This document shows positions 13,901 to 26,479 of a stretch of DNA of 64,000 nt, one piece after another (the stretch's first letter is position 1; every line of letters begins with the position of its first letter). The translations under genes were made by a program, and so were the position numbers. The DNA is from Capitella teleta (Eukaryota > Annelida > Polychaeta > Capitellidae), in the NCBI GenBank assembly GCA_000328365.1, contig KB296703.1:72445-136444 (forward strand). Direction: 5' to 3'. The notes under the pieces are model-generated. The model ran no database searches. It was not told the origin of the DNA and saw only the letters and a list, made by a program, of their open reading frames with translations.

Positions 13901-14690
13901 CCTTTTTTTTTCTTTTCTTTTTTGAGGGGCACTAGCTGTAGATTTTATTTATTTTAAAGACTGTTTTTATCTGAAATTTTGTTCTCATGGCTCTTCCCTT
14001 TCATGAGTATTTTTCATAGTGTGCTATTAATTATGTTGAAAAATTCATGGTGAAATAAAATTTTATGAGTGAGCTGCATTATATTTCACTTGAGTTTTTT
14101 AGTTTCACTTAGTTAACAATCCACATGCTCTTGTGATTCCATAAGCTCAGAAAATTTAATTGAAATTGTATTGAAACGATTGCTGATAGAATCAGCAGCA
14201 GCAAAACTATATATATTTATTAATTATTATAGGATGCAAATGACATGGAGTGTTGTACTATAATTTTTAATTAAAGCGTTTTAATTTATTGCACTAAGAC
14301 CTTTAAAAAAATAATGTCGATTGAATGCATCAATCAGTTTGCTGTTCTCTTGAAATCGCTATTTATTGTTTCAAAATTATCTTCAATGCATCAAGTACTG
14401 CAGATGAGAGTTGATTCTTAAAGATCACGTCGTACTTTGGCTCTAAATATTCACTCATAAAAATCATAAAGGATTTCATCTAAAGGTTGTTGATTCACGC
14501 CACTGATAATTCCCACCTTGCTGCCAAATATCTGTCAATTTGTTGTTGCTCTAGATCTTGACCTATTCTTCAAGCCGTGATTATTGATAACCGGAAGTAT
14601 TTAGTCGCTTTGAATCTCGTCGCTATCATACCGAACTTCGGCAACATTATACCAAAGTGAGCGATCAATCCATGCTATAGAGTATCTCTG
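10960..14690. other. Intergenic, AT-rich
   Basis: No gene recognised. A roughly 60-bp direct repeat is visible (attgcatgtcaatgtcg.catg followed by cga.c.ga..gaacagc) near 11738-11800 and again near 12456-12525, with a weaker third trace near 12685. The remaining open frames are short and lack family motifs. Confidence 0.5.
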
Positions 14691-14695
14691 AAATC

Positions 14696-15244
14696 ATGGT
14701 GTTTTTGTATCAGGGAAACACTGTGGCGTCAATGAAGTCCAGCCTTCTCCAGGAGGTCCCTCAGTTGGGTCCAAAAGGTCCGGACCACGTGAGTATTCGT
14801 GATCCGATCTTCCTGACGTCACCACTCCGTCGCAGCTCTACTTCACAGGCTCGAAATGAACATGTGTCCTTTCCGACGGGTTGTGCAATACCGAGGGGAC
14901 AGTGGGAGGCCCAGTTCCCCAAAAAAGATTTTTATAAATCAAGAGGCGGTCCAAAACCCTGTGACACATTTGACTTTATAGATTTTACGCTACATAAAAG
15001 AAATTTTATTATAGATATATTTATACAGCGTAAAACGCCGTATATGATTATCACAATTCCTGATTGCATATCTATCAATGCACATGATACTCATTGGGCT
15101 CATAACGTTTTCCTGGAAGGCAAACTTCATGGTGCTTCAAGTAGTATGGGTCTTCCCAAGACAGTGCACTCAGCAGGTCTTGGGTACATTAATGGACATT
15201 CTCCTGTGAGGTGTACTCATCTGTTGCGGTTGATTTGTTCGTGA
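14696..15244 (+). other. Open reading frame of 182 codons, not recognised
   Basis: A long plus-strand frame with no stop, in a stretch with higher GC than its surroundings. The product has no signal peptide, no membrane segment, no repeated motif and no family signature I can name. The complementary strand is also open over part of the same DNA. It could be a chance frame or a decayed transposon piece. Kept only because of its length. Confidence 0.15.
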
Positions 15245-15499
15245 ATGTGAGATATGGTGAACGTTATGTAACCTCAAAATGCAATCGTGAGTCAGTCGAA
15301 TGACGGATGAATTTCGTGCTGACAAAATATAGCCACGACGATCGAAGCATGCTTGTTGATCATAACGCACTCGAGTGAGATCTTCATGCAAAGAAATCGG
15401 TCGGCTGCCCTCCCGCCAGACGACTTGAAATAATATGCTGATTATGCGAATTTCATTGTTTAAGCCGCATTTAAAGATATCCGTTCTCAATGAAGAGAA

Positions 15500-18400
15500 A
15501 AGCCTTGCAACTGTGTTAACTTGGCATATTTAAACCAAACATGAAGCTACCTGATTTTCTGGAAGCCAATGGTTTCTTCACAATGCATCCTGAAAATGTC
15601 CCTTGCAATGCTTCTTAATTAAGGCTCGCAGGCGTCGAAGGATCGGATTGGTTAGCGCCTTCAACTGCTGAAATGCAACCCCACAGCCCCGTGAGTGCAT
15701 GCAGGCCACGCGACAACCTTAACCTCAAAATCCGTCCTTGAAATGATCACAACACAATATGAAAATACGATGAGCAGATGGAATGGTGAGCCGGTTAGTG
15801 CCTCTGTTCTGTTAAAAGTACTGTACAAGTATGTTTTATTTATGGGGGATATATACAATTAATTAAGGGAGAAACGAGAATCATTAGGAAGACACGTCAA
15901 ATCATAATGATAACAAAAACCGACTACAAATATATTGAACATTTCTCCCATATGTAGAAAGGATAATGATATTCAACGAAGTTTGTCTCAATTTATGATC
16001 GATCTCTATCACAAGAGAACACTTGTAATGTAAACTTATCTACGAGAAGATAACGTTGAAATAGTTTATACGTGCCGCTCCAAGGTTCCAGATTCTGATC
16101 ATGAATCGCGTTGATTTTAACAATACGTTAAACCACTGGGGAAACTTATAATTGTGTTAATAGTGTACAATAATAGTATTATTATTATTATATAATTAGT
16201 AATATTAATATTACTAATATTGTGTAATATTACAATTACTATACACTTTGCGGGGTTATGGTCGTTTGACATAATTAGTGAGTCACACAATATGTTTCTC
16301 TTTGGACCATGAACTATGTATGTTTCGAGCCAAAAAACATAACAGACTTGGTAATTGCCTGCAAATAAATGATCATAAAATAACTACCCGATGACCCCGG
16401 ACACGAGACTCCTAAAAAAAATATAAAAATAAACAGAAAAACACGAATCTTACATTCAACAGGCGATCAATCTACGAACAACATAAAATGTTATATGGCA
16501 ACAAACATTGCCGGGGAAAGTTATACCTTAAAGTCTTAAAATGACAAACAACAATATAATCAAGCAAGAGGAAGACGTCCCGTGCAACTACGTAATCTGC
16601 AAGTATAGAAGCTTCACGTTCACCGATCATTCTGAGACGCCGATGTCAAAATTATCGCTTGATTCCAGCTTTTTTCTTGGAATTCATTGTCCACAAAATG
16701 GACCGCGCGCAAATTCGCATCATTCCTGGGATACAATTTCCGCAGAAAACCTCACTTTTTTATTGAAAAACCTAGCTTTCCAATTAACTCAATCAAAGCG
16801 ATACAACTTATTGAGTTCTTTTTGGACCAATAACAGTTCTGATGAAACTTGGGAAAATCCGATTATCTTGAAGTTTGCGGAGCAACACTTATAACTGCTC
16901 GGAACATCTTCATATCACTCACGCATGTCATGTTGGGATTGAAAACGATATCACTACAATAGTACCGGTGAATAGTATTTTTGACATCGCTATGGGCTTT
17001 TTTTTTTGAGAAAGAATAAATTTCTTGCAACAAATAAAACAGTACGCTTGTTTTACTACAAAGAAAACTAAAGCATGATTTTCTTTCGGCTTAATGACAT
17101 CATTGCAAAATGGAAGGAATAATATTTTTTGGTTTCTTCGTCAGAAACATATCACATCCTGCTTAAGATTACGTCATTCCTTTGCATTGCGGAATCCTAG
17201 CATTTTCATCCGAAAATATGTTCAACAGCCAACAACTTTCTTTTGAGGCGTTACCATGGTAACAGTATGTATGTCGCAGAAATCGGAAATTCGACAGAAA
17301 TTTGAAAACAAGTGATTGAAACCAAATTGATTCCAGATCGATAATTAATCCAAACTCGGAGAGACAAAGAATAACTGAGGCAAATCGGTGAAAACTGCAC
17401 CTCAGTCCATGCATCGGAATCCTTCAAAATTGCTCATCAATTTGACTCTTGAGTCTTGAGTACATTTGAGGCGTCACCTATCCTCAGATAGTCTTAGCCG
17501 TGGGAGGTCACAGAACACACTCACTAATTTGCAAACAAGACATGCATCGACCAAGGTTCGTGGTTGTTGTGGGAAAAGTAGCTGACATTTCAAAGAGCAA
17601 AACTTTGAAGAAAACTCGTCAAAGTCAGGGATTTGGGCTAGCGAATACATCGGAGTCATGGCGAAGAAGACGCACTGAAAATCGGGACATGCTCTCATTT
17701 GCAGATGTGTGTTCTTGAACTTATTGTACTCAAGGTTGACCGACTCGACTCATAAATTACCGTGCGAAACTAATCCCCGAGGTGGAACTGTCCAGTGATT
17801 ATAAAACCAATGTTGCAGTAAAAATGTAAAAAAAAAAAAAAAAAAAATGTAAAAAAAAAAAAAAAAAAAAAAAGGGAAAGAGAAAGATTGCGTGCAAGCA
17901 GCTATGGTAGATATGAAGTATGGTCAGTAGGTCATGCAGTCTCCACGAACAGTGCTTCGTTTCCTGAGACGATTCTTTGAGCCGGAGAGAGAGAGGAAGA
18001 GAAGTGAGAACATGTTTGGCATTCTTGGCAGTTTTTCCTTGTCACCAAAATAGCTCACACGATACAAGAATATCTCCGCGACGCCTGCCGCTTCCCAAAA
18101 TAGCAACGACACACTACTCAGATGTCCTGTGCAAGGTAATATCTCAATGGAGGTCAAGGTCACTGGGGCCGAGGATATTAAAATGCTTTACTGGAAGCAT
18201 TAACCGAGGCTACAGGAGCATCAGTGTACACCAAGCCCCTCGTATAGGGTGACACAAGGCAGGACTTGAGCAGGTTCACCAATGAACATGATTTGAATTG
18301 GTTGCAATTCCTACGTTTAACAATGGTGTGAAATGAGAGCTGTTAGCAAGTCAGATGGGTGCTTTAAAATTCCTGATGCTGCTGTATTAAGATGTCTCCA

Positions 18401-19780
18401 AGAGAAGGAGATATAAAAAAGTGAAGGCATCTCAACACTTCAAACTTCTCGCCATTTTTTCAGTTCTTCAAATGTCTATTTTTGTCCCAAGTGAGTTGGC
18501 TGAGTGCACATCACAGATGGCTGAGCAAAAAATGATCTCACGATAATCTGTGCTCCGCCCTTTTGTCCGGGGCAAGCAAAAATTATGCACCGATATTTGA
18601 ACAAACAAATCAACATATCGCCCTTAAGATTATTGACCCACCCACAAAGAACTCGTGCAGATGTCGCGACACTCATTAGGCCCCCTGTCTCAGCAAAATT
18701 CCATGCAGGCCTGTACTGTTCTATGCACCATGAGTATGCATGTAATCTATGTCGATTTCAACCAATGAAGCACTGCAGTCCATTGATGGTCAATTGGTCC
18801 TGTCGGTTAATCATGAGACAATAGCACACTTCACAGACACCATGACCTTGGTCCTAGTTTCGGCCCAATCGACCTGAAGACACCCCGACTGCACCCATAC
18901 GTCCTTAAGCCTTGTTTATCATCTTTCGACTTGAAAAAGTGAAAAGAAAAAGTGGAATCGAGTCCTGGCTGTGTCCTCGTGGGTCCCGGTGGGTCACACG
19001 GATCTTCCGGAAGGACATTATCCAGCAGTGGGAGGGGTTGTTTTACTTGTTTGTTTCATCCCGATATGACTCCTGTAAGTGAACGTGACAGCCTAGCATG
19101 TCATAAGACGCTCACAGTGACCCCAGACTGACAAGGGCGTGCTATTTTTAGCCTCAACAGCTTATTTTATTGCATCAACGATCTTTCCTTAATGAATTGC
19201 TGTGCTTCCTCGGTTTTCTCACGAAAAATAAGTAAACAAAAGTTTAGAATACCAAGACACTTTACTAGACGCACTGAATCTTCATTTACTGAAAGGCGTC
19301 TTCGAAATCGTGTGCTTGTTGTTTTCGGAGAATCGCTTCTTTCTGTCATTATTTTATCCGAAATTATCTTAGGTTATCGACCGGATGATGTCTAAAATAC
19401 ACCGGTTGCAGTTTGAATTGCACGGTGGGAGTCTTTTTATAATTATGAATGATGTGAGTGCGTAAATAGAGAGTCAATAATTAATTTGTCAAAGGGAATG
19501 TTTTGTCCCTTGCAACTGATCATCCTTTCCCGATGGTGTGGTTTTTATGAGCGCAACATGAAAGTCTCTCGCTTTCCAGTATTTTTAGAGGGAGGCGGAG
19601 GAGTCTGAAGTTAGACAACATTGTACAGCACAGCCATTGATGAATGGTGACTGAGGTTGGATACTTCCGTTTCCCAAACATAACATTGCAACCTCGTGCA
19701 ATGACGCCTCCGTGATCATGTGTGTCACCAAGTACACATAATTATTAGAGGTGTGATTATGGAACAAAATGCATTGGAGA
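15500..19780. other. Intergenic DNA without recognised genes
   Basis: Contains a perfect 24-bp palindrome (16195-16218), two adjacent poly-A runs near 17828-17873, and open frames of 60-117 codons with no recognisable family, the longest at 16541-16894. I saw no convincing exon chain. Confidence 0.4.
16195..16218. repeat. Perfect 24-bp AT-rich palindrome
   Basis: The half-site attagtaatatt is followed directly by its reverse complement. It sits in a region rich in TAATA motifs and could extrude as a hairpin. No gene is near. Confidence 0.8.
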
Positions 19781-19785
19781 TGAGG

Positions 19786-20598
19786 CAGAATGTGAGGCAG
19801 AATGTGAGGCAGAATGTGAGGCAGAATGTGAGGCAGAATGTGAGGCAGAATGTGAGGCAGAATGAGAGGCAGAATGTGAGGCAGAATGTGAGGCACACTG
19901 TGAGGCACCATGTGAGGCACACTTTGAAGCACAGTGTGAGGCACAGTGTGAGTGCACAGTGTGATGCACAGTGTGAGTGCACAGTGTGAGGCACAGTGTG
20001 AGTNNNNNNNNNNNNNNNNNNNNNNNNNNNNNNNNNNNNNNNNNNNNNNNNNNGTGAGGCACAGTGTGAGGCACAGTGTGAGGCACAGTGTGAGGCACAG
20101 TGTGAGGCACAGTGTGAGGCACAGTGTGAGGCACAGTGTGAGGCACAGTGTGAGGCACAGTGTGAGGCACAGTGTGAGGCACAGTGTGAGGCACAGTGTG
20201 AGGCACAGTGTGAGGCACAGTGTGAGGCACAGTGTGAGGCACAGTGTGAGGCACAGTGTGAGGCACAGTGTGAGGCACAGTGTGAGGCACAGTGTGAGGC
20301 ACAGTGTGAGGCACAGTGTGAGGCACAGTGTGAGGCACAGTGTGAGGCACAGTGTGAGGCACAGTGTGAGGCACAGTGTGAGGCACAGTGTGAGGCACAA
20401 TGTGAGGCACAATGTGAGGCACAATGTGAGGCACAATGTGAGGCACAATGTGAGGCACAATGTGAGGCACAATGTGAGGCACAATGTGAGGCACAATGTG
20501 AGGCACAATGTGAGGCACAATGTGAGGCACAATGTGAGGCACAATGTGAGGCACAATGTGAGGCACAATGTGAGGCACAATGTGAGGCACAATGTGAG
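19786..20598. repeat. 12-bp minisatellite array with an internal gap
   Basis: Head-to-tail units of TGTGAGGCACAG and variants. The array is arranged in blocks: first units with ...GGCAGAA, then a mixed zone, a 50-N gap at 20004-20053, a long run of ...GGCACAG and finally a run of ...GGCACAA. Because the unit is a multiple of three and has no stop in most frames, both strands carry long artefactual reading frames of four-residue repeats (for example SHCA, CLTL, PHTV and VRHS). The true length is unknown because the assembly is collapsed or gapped here. Confidence 0.97.
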
Positions 20599-20699
20599 AC
20601 CAATGGAATTCACATCGACCTGTGTTGACACTGTTGAAATCTGGAGGTTGAGAAAGAAGCTCTGTTTATTTCGGAAATTTATCATGAATGGTAATTAGA

Positions 20700-21590
20700 A
20701 AGGAATTATTGGATAATCTTTTAAAACTGAGTGATTTGCATTGTGTTCTTTTGACTATGACACATTGATAATGAATTATGATAAGAGCCCGAGAATTGCT
20801 CGATAATTAAGAGCGAAATATCAAAAACAAAATGTCTATTTTTATTTTGATCGAATGACATTCCCGAGAATAATCACAACAAAGTCATTATGACATCACT
20901 AGGAATGGTTAGATAACATACACGTGGTTACGCAATCCACAAATGATCAAATTCAGAGAAAATCTGTGAGTCGGTTATTGTCCTGTCGGATATTCACATT
21001 TCAAAGTCTGATTTTTTTGCTCGCCAAAATCACAAGCTGTGCTATTTGTACACGCCTCAATCATGTTCGTTACCTAGGAACCAAATTACACAACGAAGTA
21101 CCGGAGTGGTGCGATAAATTAACCAGCTCTAATAAGAAAAATAAGGCGAATTTGATGATGGTCGATGGAGAGGAGAGTGAGGTCTTAGGCGATATCACAA
21201 AGCTCTCTTAATTCAAGTTTCCGTAGTACTTTATCACAGTTCTCTGCCTTTTAAATGTTGATAAAACAGCATGCAGCCAATAAGAGAATAAAATTCCTTA
21301 AAATGTCCTTAAAATTATATATGTCCTTTATTATATTATAATTAAGATGTCCTTAAAAACAATGGATTGTTGGCCTGTGCATTGAAAGTTGAGATCATGA
21401 AGTACAGCCATTGGAAAGGAACAGAAAGAGGGGGCAGTAAGACAAGTGTTTGCCAATAATCCAACAAGAAAGCCATCTCGCAAGCGGATAAGATCCCTTA
21501 ATAAGCCACCTATTTGTTGGGTGGCGTCATCAATAGAAAAATTTGAGCGGAAGAGAAATCCTCACTAAAGAGGCGGTGCTTTGGTATACC
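20700..21590. other. Intergenic DNA
   Basis: No gene recognised. A threefold near-repeat of atgtccttaaaa lies near 21303-21360. Confidence 0.4.
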
Positions 21591-21598
21591 GAGCTTTG

Positions 21599-21960
21599 TG
21601 AGTGAGTGAGTGAGTGAGTGAGTGATGGGGTTTTACGGCTCCAACCAATCCGATCGGATGATACGGGCGCCAGAACAGAAGGCCCGGGACCGGGGTTTCC
21701 CCCTACTCTTATCGATAAATCCCAAGGGTTCTTTATCCTACATACCACTATAGACAGTAAGTAGTACACAGCGCCCGGCCTTGTTACGCAGTTGGGCAGC
21801 ACTGCAGAGTCACCGAAGAATTACAATTATAACGGATTACAATTATAATTCACAATCATAACGCCCGTGGCCTGATCGAGTCTCGAACCCGGGACCTCGA
21901 CCCCCACGGTCGGCATTGGATTGTAGTCAGCGGTTTAACCCACTGAGCTCTCCGGTGAAC
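21599..21960 (-). mobile_element. tRNA-derived SINE with (GTGA)n tail
   Basis: Read on the minus strand it begins near 21960 with a tRNA-like head. GAGCTCAGTGGGTTAA near 21951-21936 resembles the RNA polymerase III A box, and GGTTCGAGACTC near 21890-21876 resembles the B box. A body with a conserved segment follows (gggtttatcgataag-type, about 21720-21660 on this strand), and the 3' end is a tetranucleotide tail (28 bases, 21597-21624 on the plus strand). The body recurs in two truncated copies at 58020-58235 and 60385-60540, which confirms an interspersed family. Confidence 0.75.
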
Positions 21961-22803
21961 AATATTAGAACTCAGGACGGAGGAACTCCTACTGATCGCT
22001 TAATTAGTAAAAACAAGTGCGAGTACATAAATTATCGGTCTTAAGTAGTATGCATACGATTCTGATAATTTAGCACCGAATTGATTGAATAGATTAACTG
22101 ATCAATGAGGGGGATAAATTTTAGCATTATTTAATTAACAAGGTTAATTACTTAATTATCAAAACTGAATGAAGCGTTACAATGAATATTTTTATTTTGC
22201 TGGGAATTGCAAAGGAAATGTTCGAAATTATCCCGACGCCTTTCAAGGAAATTTAGCACGTCGGCCATTGCTCTGTATAAAATCAGGTCAAATTTACTTT
22301 TGAGGGCAAACATAAAAAATAAAAAATACCGCTATTGTAAATCTATGAATGAGTGGCCACAATCACACAATATGAATGAATCAATCAAAAGGACGAATGA
22401 ACCAGTATTACATAATCTCCTTGTAGAGATCTTAAGTATTGAAGAGATCTACTTGGCACTGATCCAAAATTATGTTAACAGCGAGTAAGTTATCGTGGGC
22501 TCCGATTGGCTGACGCAAGTCCATTCTAAAACCATTTAATTGGCATCCGACTCCGATCTGACTTGGCAAGCTGACAAAGCTCTGTGTTGGGCTGGTAGTA
22601 GTGGCGTTGGTCCGGCCCCTTTTGACGAGCAGCCAGTCGGATGCCAGCATCCAGCCTCCTCCCCCCCCCCCGTTCTCCTATCAAAACATAAACATTGCAG
22701 AGGCACACGTGTCTTCACATTGTGCTTGTCTTCACACAGAGTCACTTCATCAGTAACATACCTTCCTCTGTCAGTTTTTCATCTTCGACAACTTTCTTCC
22801 ACC

Positions 22804-23192
22804 ATGGGCTGCAAGAAGGAGATGCAATGTCGTCTTCTGGCGGTTCTCTTTGCCGGAATCGCAGTCGCCCAGGTCATGACCTCCGCCATCAGTGCAGACA
22901 CCGTCATCAGCTTCATCTTCTCAGGTTGGTCGGCACCTCATTTGTCAACATTTTCTTTTAGCTCTTTGCTCCATGATCATTTGAGGCTAATTTATCTTGT
23001 TAATCAGTAAATAATTACATCCCGTATATTGCATGTCAGTCATAGCTGTGATCAGATCATTATTACATTTTTTAATAAACTGTCGCGTAAAAAAAACTAT
23101 TACCTGCCCTTACTATTACCCTGTGGCAGATGGAAATGTAAAACTACATAGTACATAGTGCTACATGCTCCATATTTCCAGTTTTTTGGGGG

Positions 23193-23225
<33 letters not shown>

Positions 23226-26200
23226 GGAAACCTATATCACAAACTTTCTCGACTAAAAGTAAATGCAGATAGCATTTTTCTTGTTTCCTTGTCATTATAT
23301 ACTGTACTCGAGGTCTTGGCCCAAAGAAAACCGCGATGTCACAACATGATTTGCGCATGCGTGTGTGTTCCTGTCCATACTCTCCTATTTTTGACATTAC
23401 ACACATGGTTTACACGATGCAACATGTCATTTGTATTTGCGATCGCTGGCATGAATGGTGTGATATGCTATTTCACTTCCGCCTGCAATGACCAAGCAGA
23501 CATTTCCGGCGTGGAGCACCACGTGACCCACGTGGGCAGGCTTCGTGAGGCGAACACTTCACCTCATCTTCACACACTGACTTCATCCTGGGTAATCCTC
23601 ACTCGCAACATACGGCCTTAGTAGCAGGTCACTTAAGTTGAAGGTGTCTAAGTTAACGCTGTTCCTGCGTACAATCGCTCGGAGACTTGGCACCGTAACT
23701 CACTGTCATTCAGTTTGACATTCGCCCTTGAGCTATATGGCCCTTGTGACGTCATAGGGCTGATCTATTGTATGGGAGTTGCGTCATTGTTCCTAATTCG
23801 CTGGTCTTCGACGTAATAGCCTGCCTCGCGCTTCTTTGTGATGACCCTGTGTCCTGTACGTTAGACCAGCTACATGAGCTATTGAACACGATAGGTTGAT
23901 TACGTAATGGTCATTTCACAAGCTTTAGAAATTCGCTCCGTGAGACATTCGGCCTTCAACTTGGCTCCACTCTCTCACTAGTTTGAGACAACAGAAGGAG
24001 AAAGTTATTTCATAATCGTATTATCTGAGATCACAAGACAAGAGACTCCGTTGTTACATAATCGAGAGTAACCTGTGACGTAGATAAGCAACTCCAAGAA
24101 CTAGTTTAAGTTGGGTGAAGGTCGACTAGCACTACTCGAGGTACTGTTGGCATGGAAACTGGTCGGTGTAGAGTGCCGTTGAACTAGCATTATTGTGCGC
24201 AGACACCTGATTCACTGTGTACTGACCATGTACCTTCTCTCTTCCCAGGTCTCCTCTTAATCTCCTCCGTTATCCTCGGGGTGCTCTTCTGGGATATATC
24301 CCGATGCAAACCCGCTGACTCGCACTCTCTGCGCACGGTCATCCTGCAATACATTCTCATGACCGTCCTCGTCAAATTCGGAAAACGCGTTCGATCCAAA
24401 TTGCTGCAGTCGTCGTCTGATGTGAATGACCTACAAGAGAAGGTCCTGGCCGCCATACTCTCCTGCAACCGCGAAACCCAGTACTCCATTGACCATGGAT
24501 TGCAGAAGGACGTTGACAACCGTCGCGATTACGTCAACAAGCATCCGCTGACACAGTACAGAAACTACATCGATTACGTGGCAGCCATTGAGCGAGGAGA
24601 ACAGAACGTGCTGACTAAAGATCCTGTGGTGTTTATGGCTCTGACGTCAGGAACGACCGGCCTCAACAAGCACATCCCCATCACGGGAGACATGAAGGGG
24701 CCCTCTGCTCGCAAGGTGGGAAGTCTGATGTACGCCAGTATGCAGCAGAAGGCAGGCCTGACCTTGCAGAGGGTTCTTGTGCTGTCCTACCAGTCTCGAG
24801 TCACGGAGACCGCCGCCGGGCTCAGAGTGGGTCCGGTCAGCGCGCACATGAGCCGCTACGTGCCGTTCATGGTGGCGCCTCGTGAGGTATACGACATCAC
24901 CAACGAGCAGGCTGCTCTGCACACACATGCTGTCTTCGGCTTCCTCGAAAAGGAAGTCGGTCACATCGAGGCTCTCATGTCCACGCTCGTCTACTCGTTT
25001 TGGCGATACGTCGAAGGCAACTGGGAGGTGATCTGCAACGACATTGAGCATGGCTCGCTCAGCACCGACCTGCCCGCCCCCAACAAGCAGCTTGAGTCCA
25101 TCTCCAGGCTATTCAAGCCACAACCCGAACGGGCTAACGAACTGAGGCAGTTGTTTGCTGCTGGCTTCGATGGAATCTCGCTGCGTATTTGGCCAGAGCT
25201 TCGTTTCGTGAGGACTCTGACCACTGGTGGTTTCGCTCTACACGCACAGCTTCTGTCCAACTACTACATGAAGGGAGTGAAGCTGCTTTCATTGGCTCAC
25301 GTTGCCAGCGAAGGTTTCATCGGGTTCAACATCAGCGATAACCCAGACGAGCAGATTTACACTGCAATGCCCGACTACGCCTTCCTCGAATTCATCGCGC
25401 TGAGCAATACGGGTCTGGACCAACCGAAGACCCAGTTCCTGGAGGAGGTAATACCCTTCGGATTGACCCATTGATAACCAATTGTAATCACATTTTTAAT
25501 GTGGAAGTATCACCGTTGCTTATTATCAATAGTTATGTAGTTCATAACGGTGTAAATTTGCGATTGTAAATAAAGTGAAGTTGAAGTTATATAATCTGAT
25601 ATCACAAACTCTGGCAAGATCGATTGGCTTTTTTTCTTCTTTCTTTGATGACAAAATGACTAAGTAATCGATAACATTTCTTGTTGGTGGATGGGGGATA
25701 TCTGTAAAAGTATTTTACTAAAGCATTAAGCTAGATCATTAACAATGGCCCTGTTTTACTTCAGTTGAAACTGGGCGGAGAGTACGAGGTCGTCATGACA
25801 ACCCCGATGGGTCTTCACAGATACAGGACTGGCGACATCATCAAGGTAGTCGGCTTCCAGGAACAGACTCCAATCTACGAGTTCCAATACAGGTATGAAG
25901 CCCAATCGGCCGCTCCACCTGAGGTCTGACGTTGCAATTGTTTCGCAGATTGGGCCAAATTCTCAACATCTACTGGGAAAAAACAGACGAAGCAGCCATA
26001 TTTGAGTCGGTGTCCCGTGCCTTGGAGAGGCTGCCTCGCAAGGATCGCGTTCGCCTTGTTGACTACACGACAACCGAAGACATTTGTATGCCACGCCTGG
26101 CGTCGAAGCGAGATGGAACGCAGAAGCATTACTACCTGTTCATTGAAGTTGAAGGAGCGAATGGCGAAGAGATCATCATGACTGACCATGAAAAGGCCAT

Positions 26201-26475
26201 GGTAAGTCGTTTACAAACAAAGGAACATACCAGAACATAATAACATTTCGCCCCTTTTGCAGTTTGATGGAACTTTGTGTGAAGTTTCCGAGCCGTACTC
26301 TCTGATTCGGCAAAGTGAGAGCGCAGCAGCCATGGAGGTCGTTCAGGTCAAGCCGGGAACTTTCATCCAAATGAAATCTACTCTCATCTTGTGGACACAG
26401 AACCAGCAATACAAATGCCCGCGGGTCATGCGCAGACCGGAATTCCTCAAGCTGCTCATGGATGCCTCGTGTTAG
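22804..26475 (+). CDS. GHDC: GH3-domain-containing protein (GHDC-like)
   Basis: Five exons, 22804-22924, 24249-25447, 25765-25892, 25949-26201 and 26263-26475, all with GT-AG borders and matching phases (1914 bases, 637 residues). The start ATG sits in a good context (ccaccatgg). Two hydrophobic segments, about residues 10-40 and 41-57, give a membrane-anchored N-terminus. TSGTTG at 173-178 in LTSGTTGLNKHIP is the ATP-binding loop of the acyl-adenylating GH3 family, and YRTGD around 461-464 is the conserved second adenylation motif. Plant GH3 enzymes join amino acids to hormones; animal GHDC proteins (human about 530 residues) have no established reaction, so adenylation here is inference. 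Intron 1 is long (1.3 kb), the others 61-317 bp. An attaaa near 26999 could be the poly-A signal. Exons are much GC-richer than their surroundings. Confidence 0.92.
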
Positions 26476-26479
26476 TGAT

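Noticed and set aside
16541-16894. 117-codon plus-strand frame
   Set aside because: No motif, no signal peptide and no flanking exon; composition is that of the AT-rich background.
19585-20698. Very long reading frames with four-residue repeats (SHCA, CLTL, PHTV, VRHS)
   Set aside because: They arise from the 12-bp minisatellite, are open in several frames on both strands and include gap bases.
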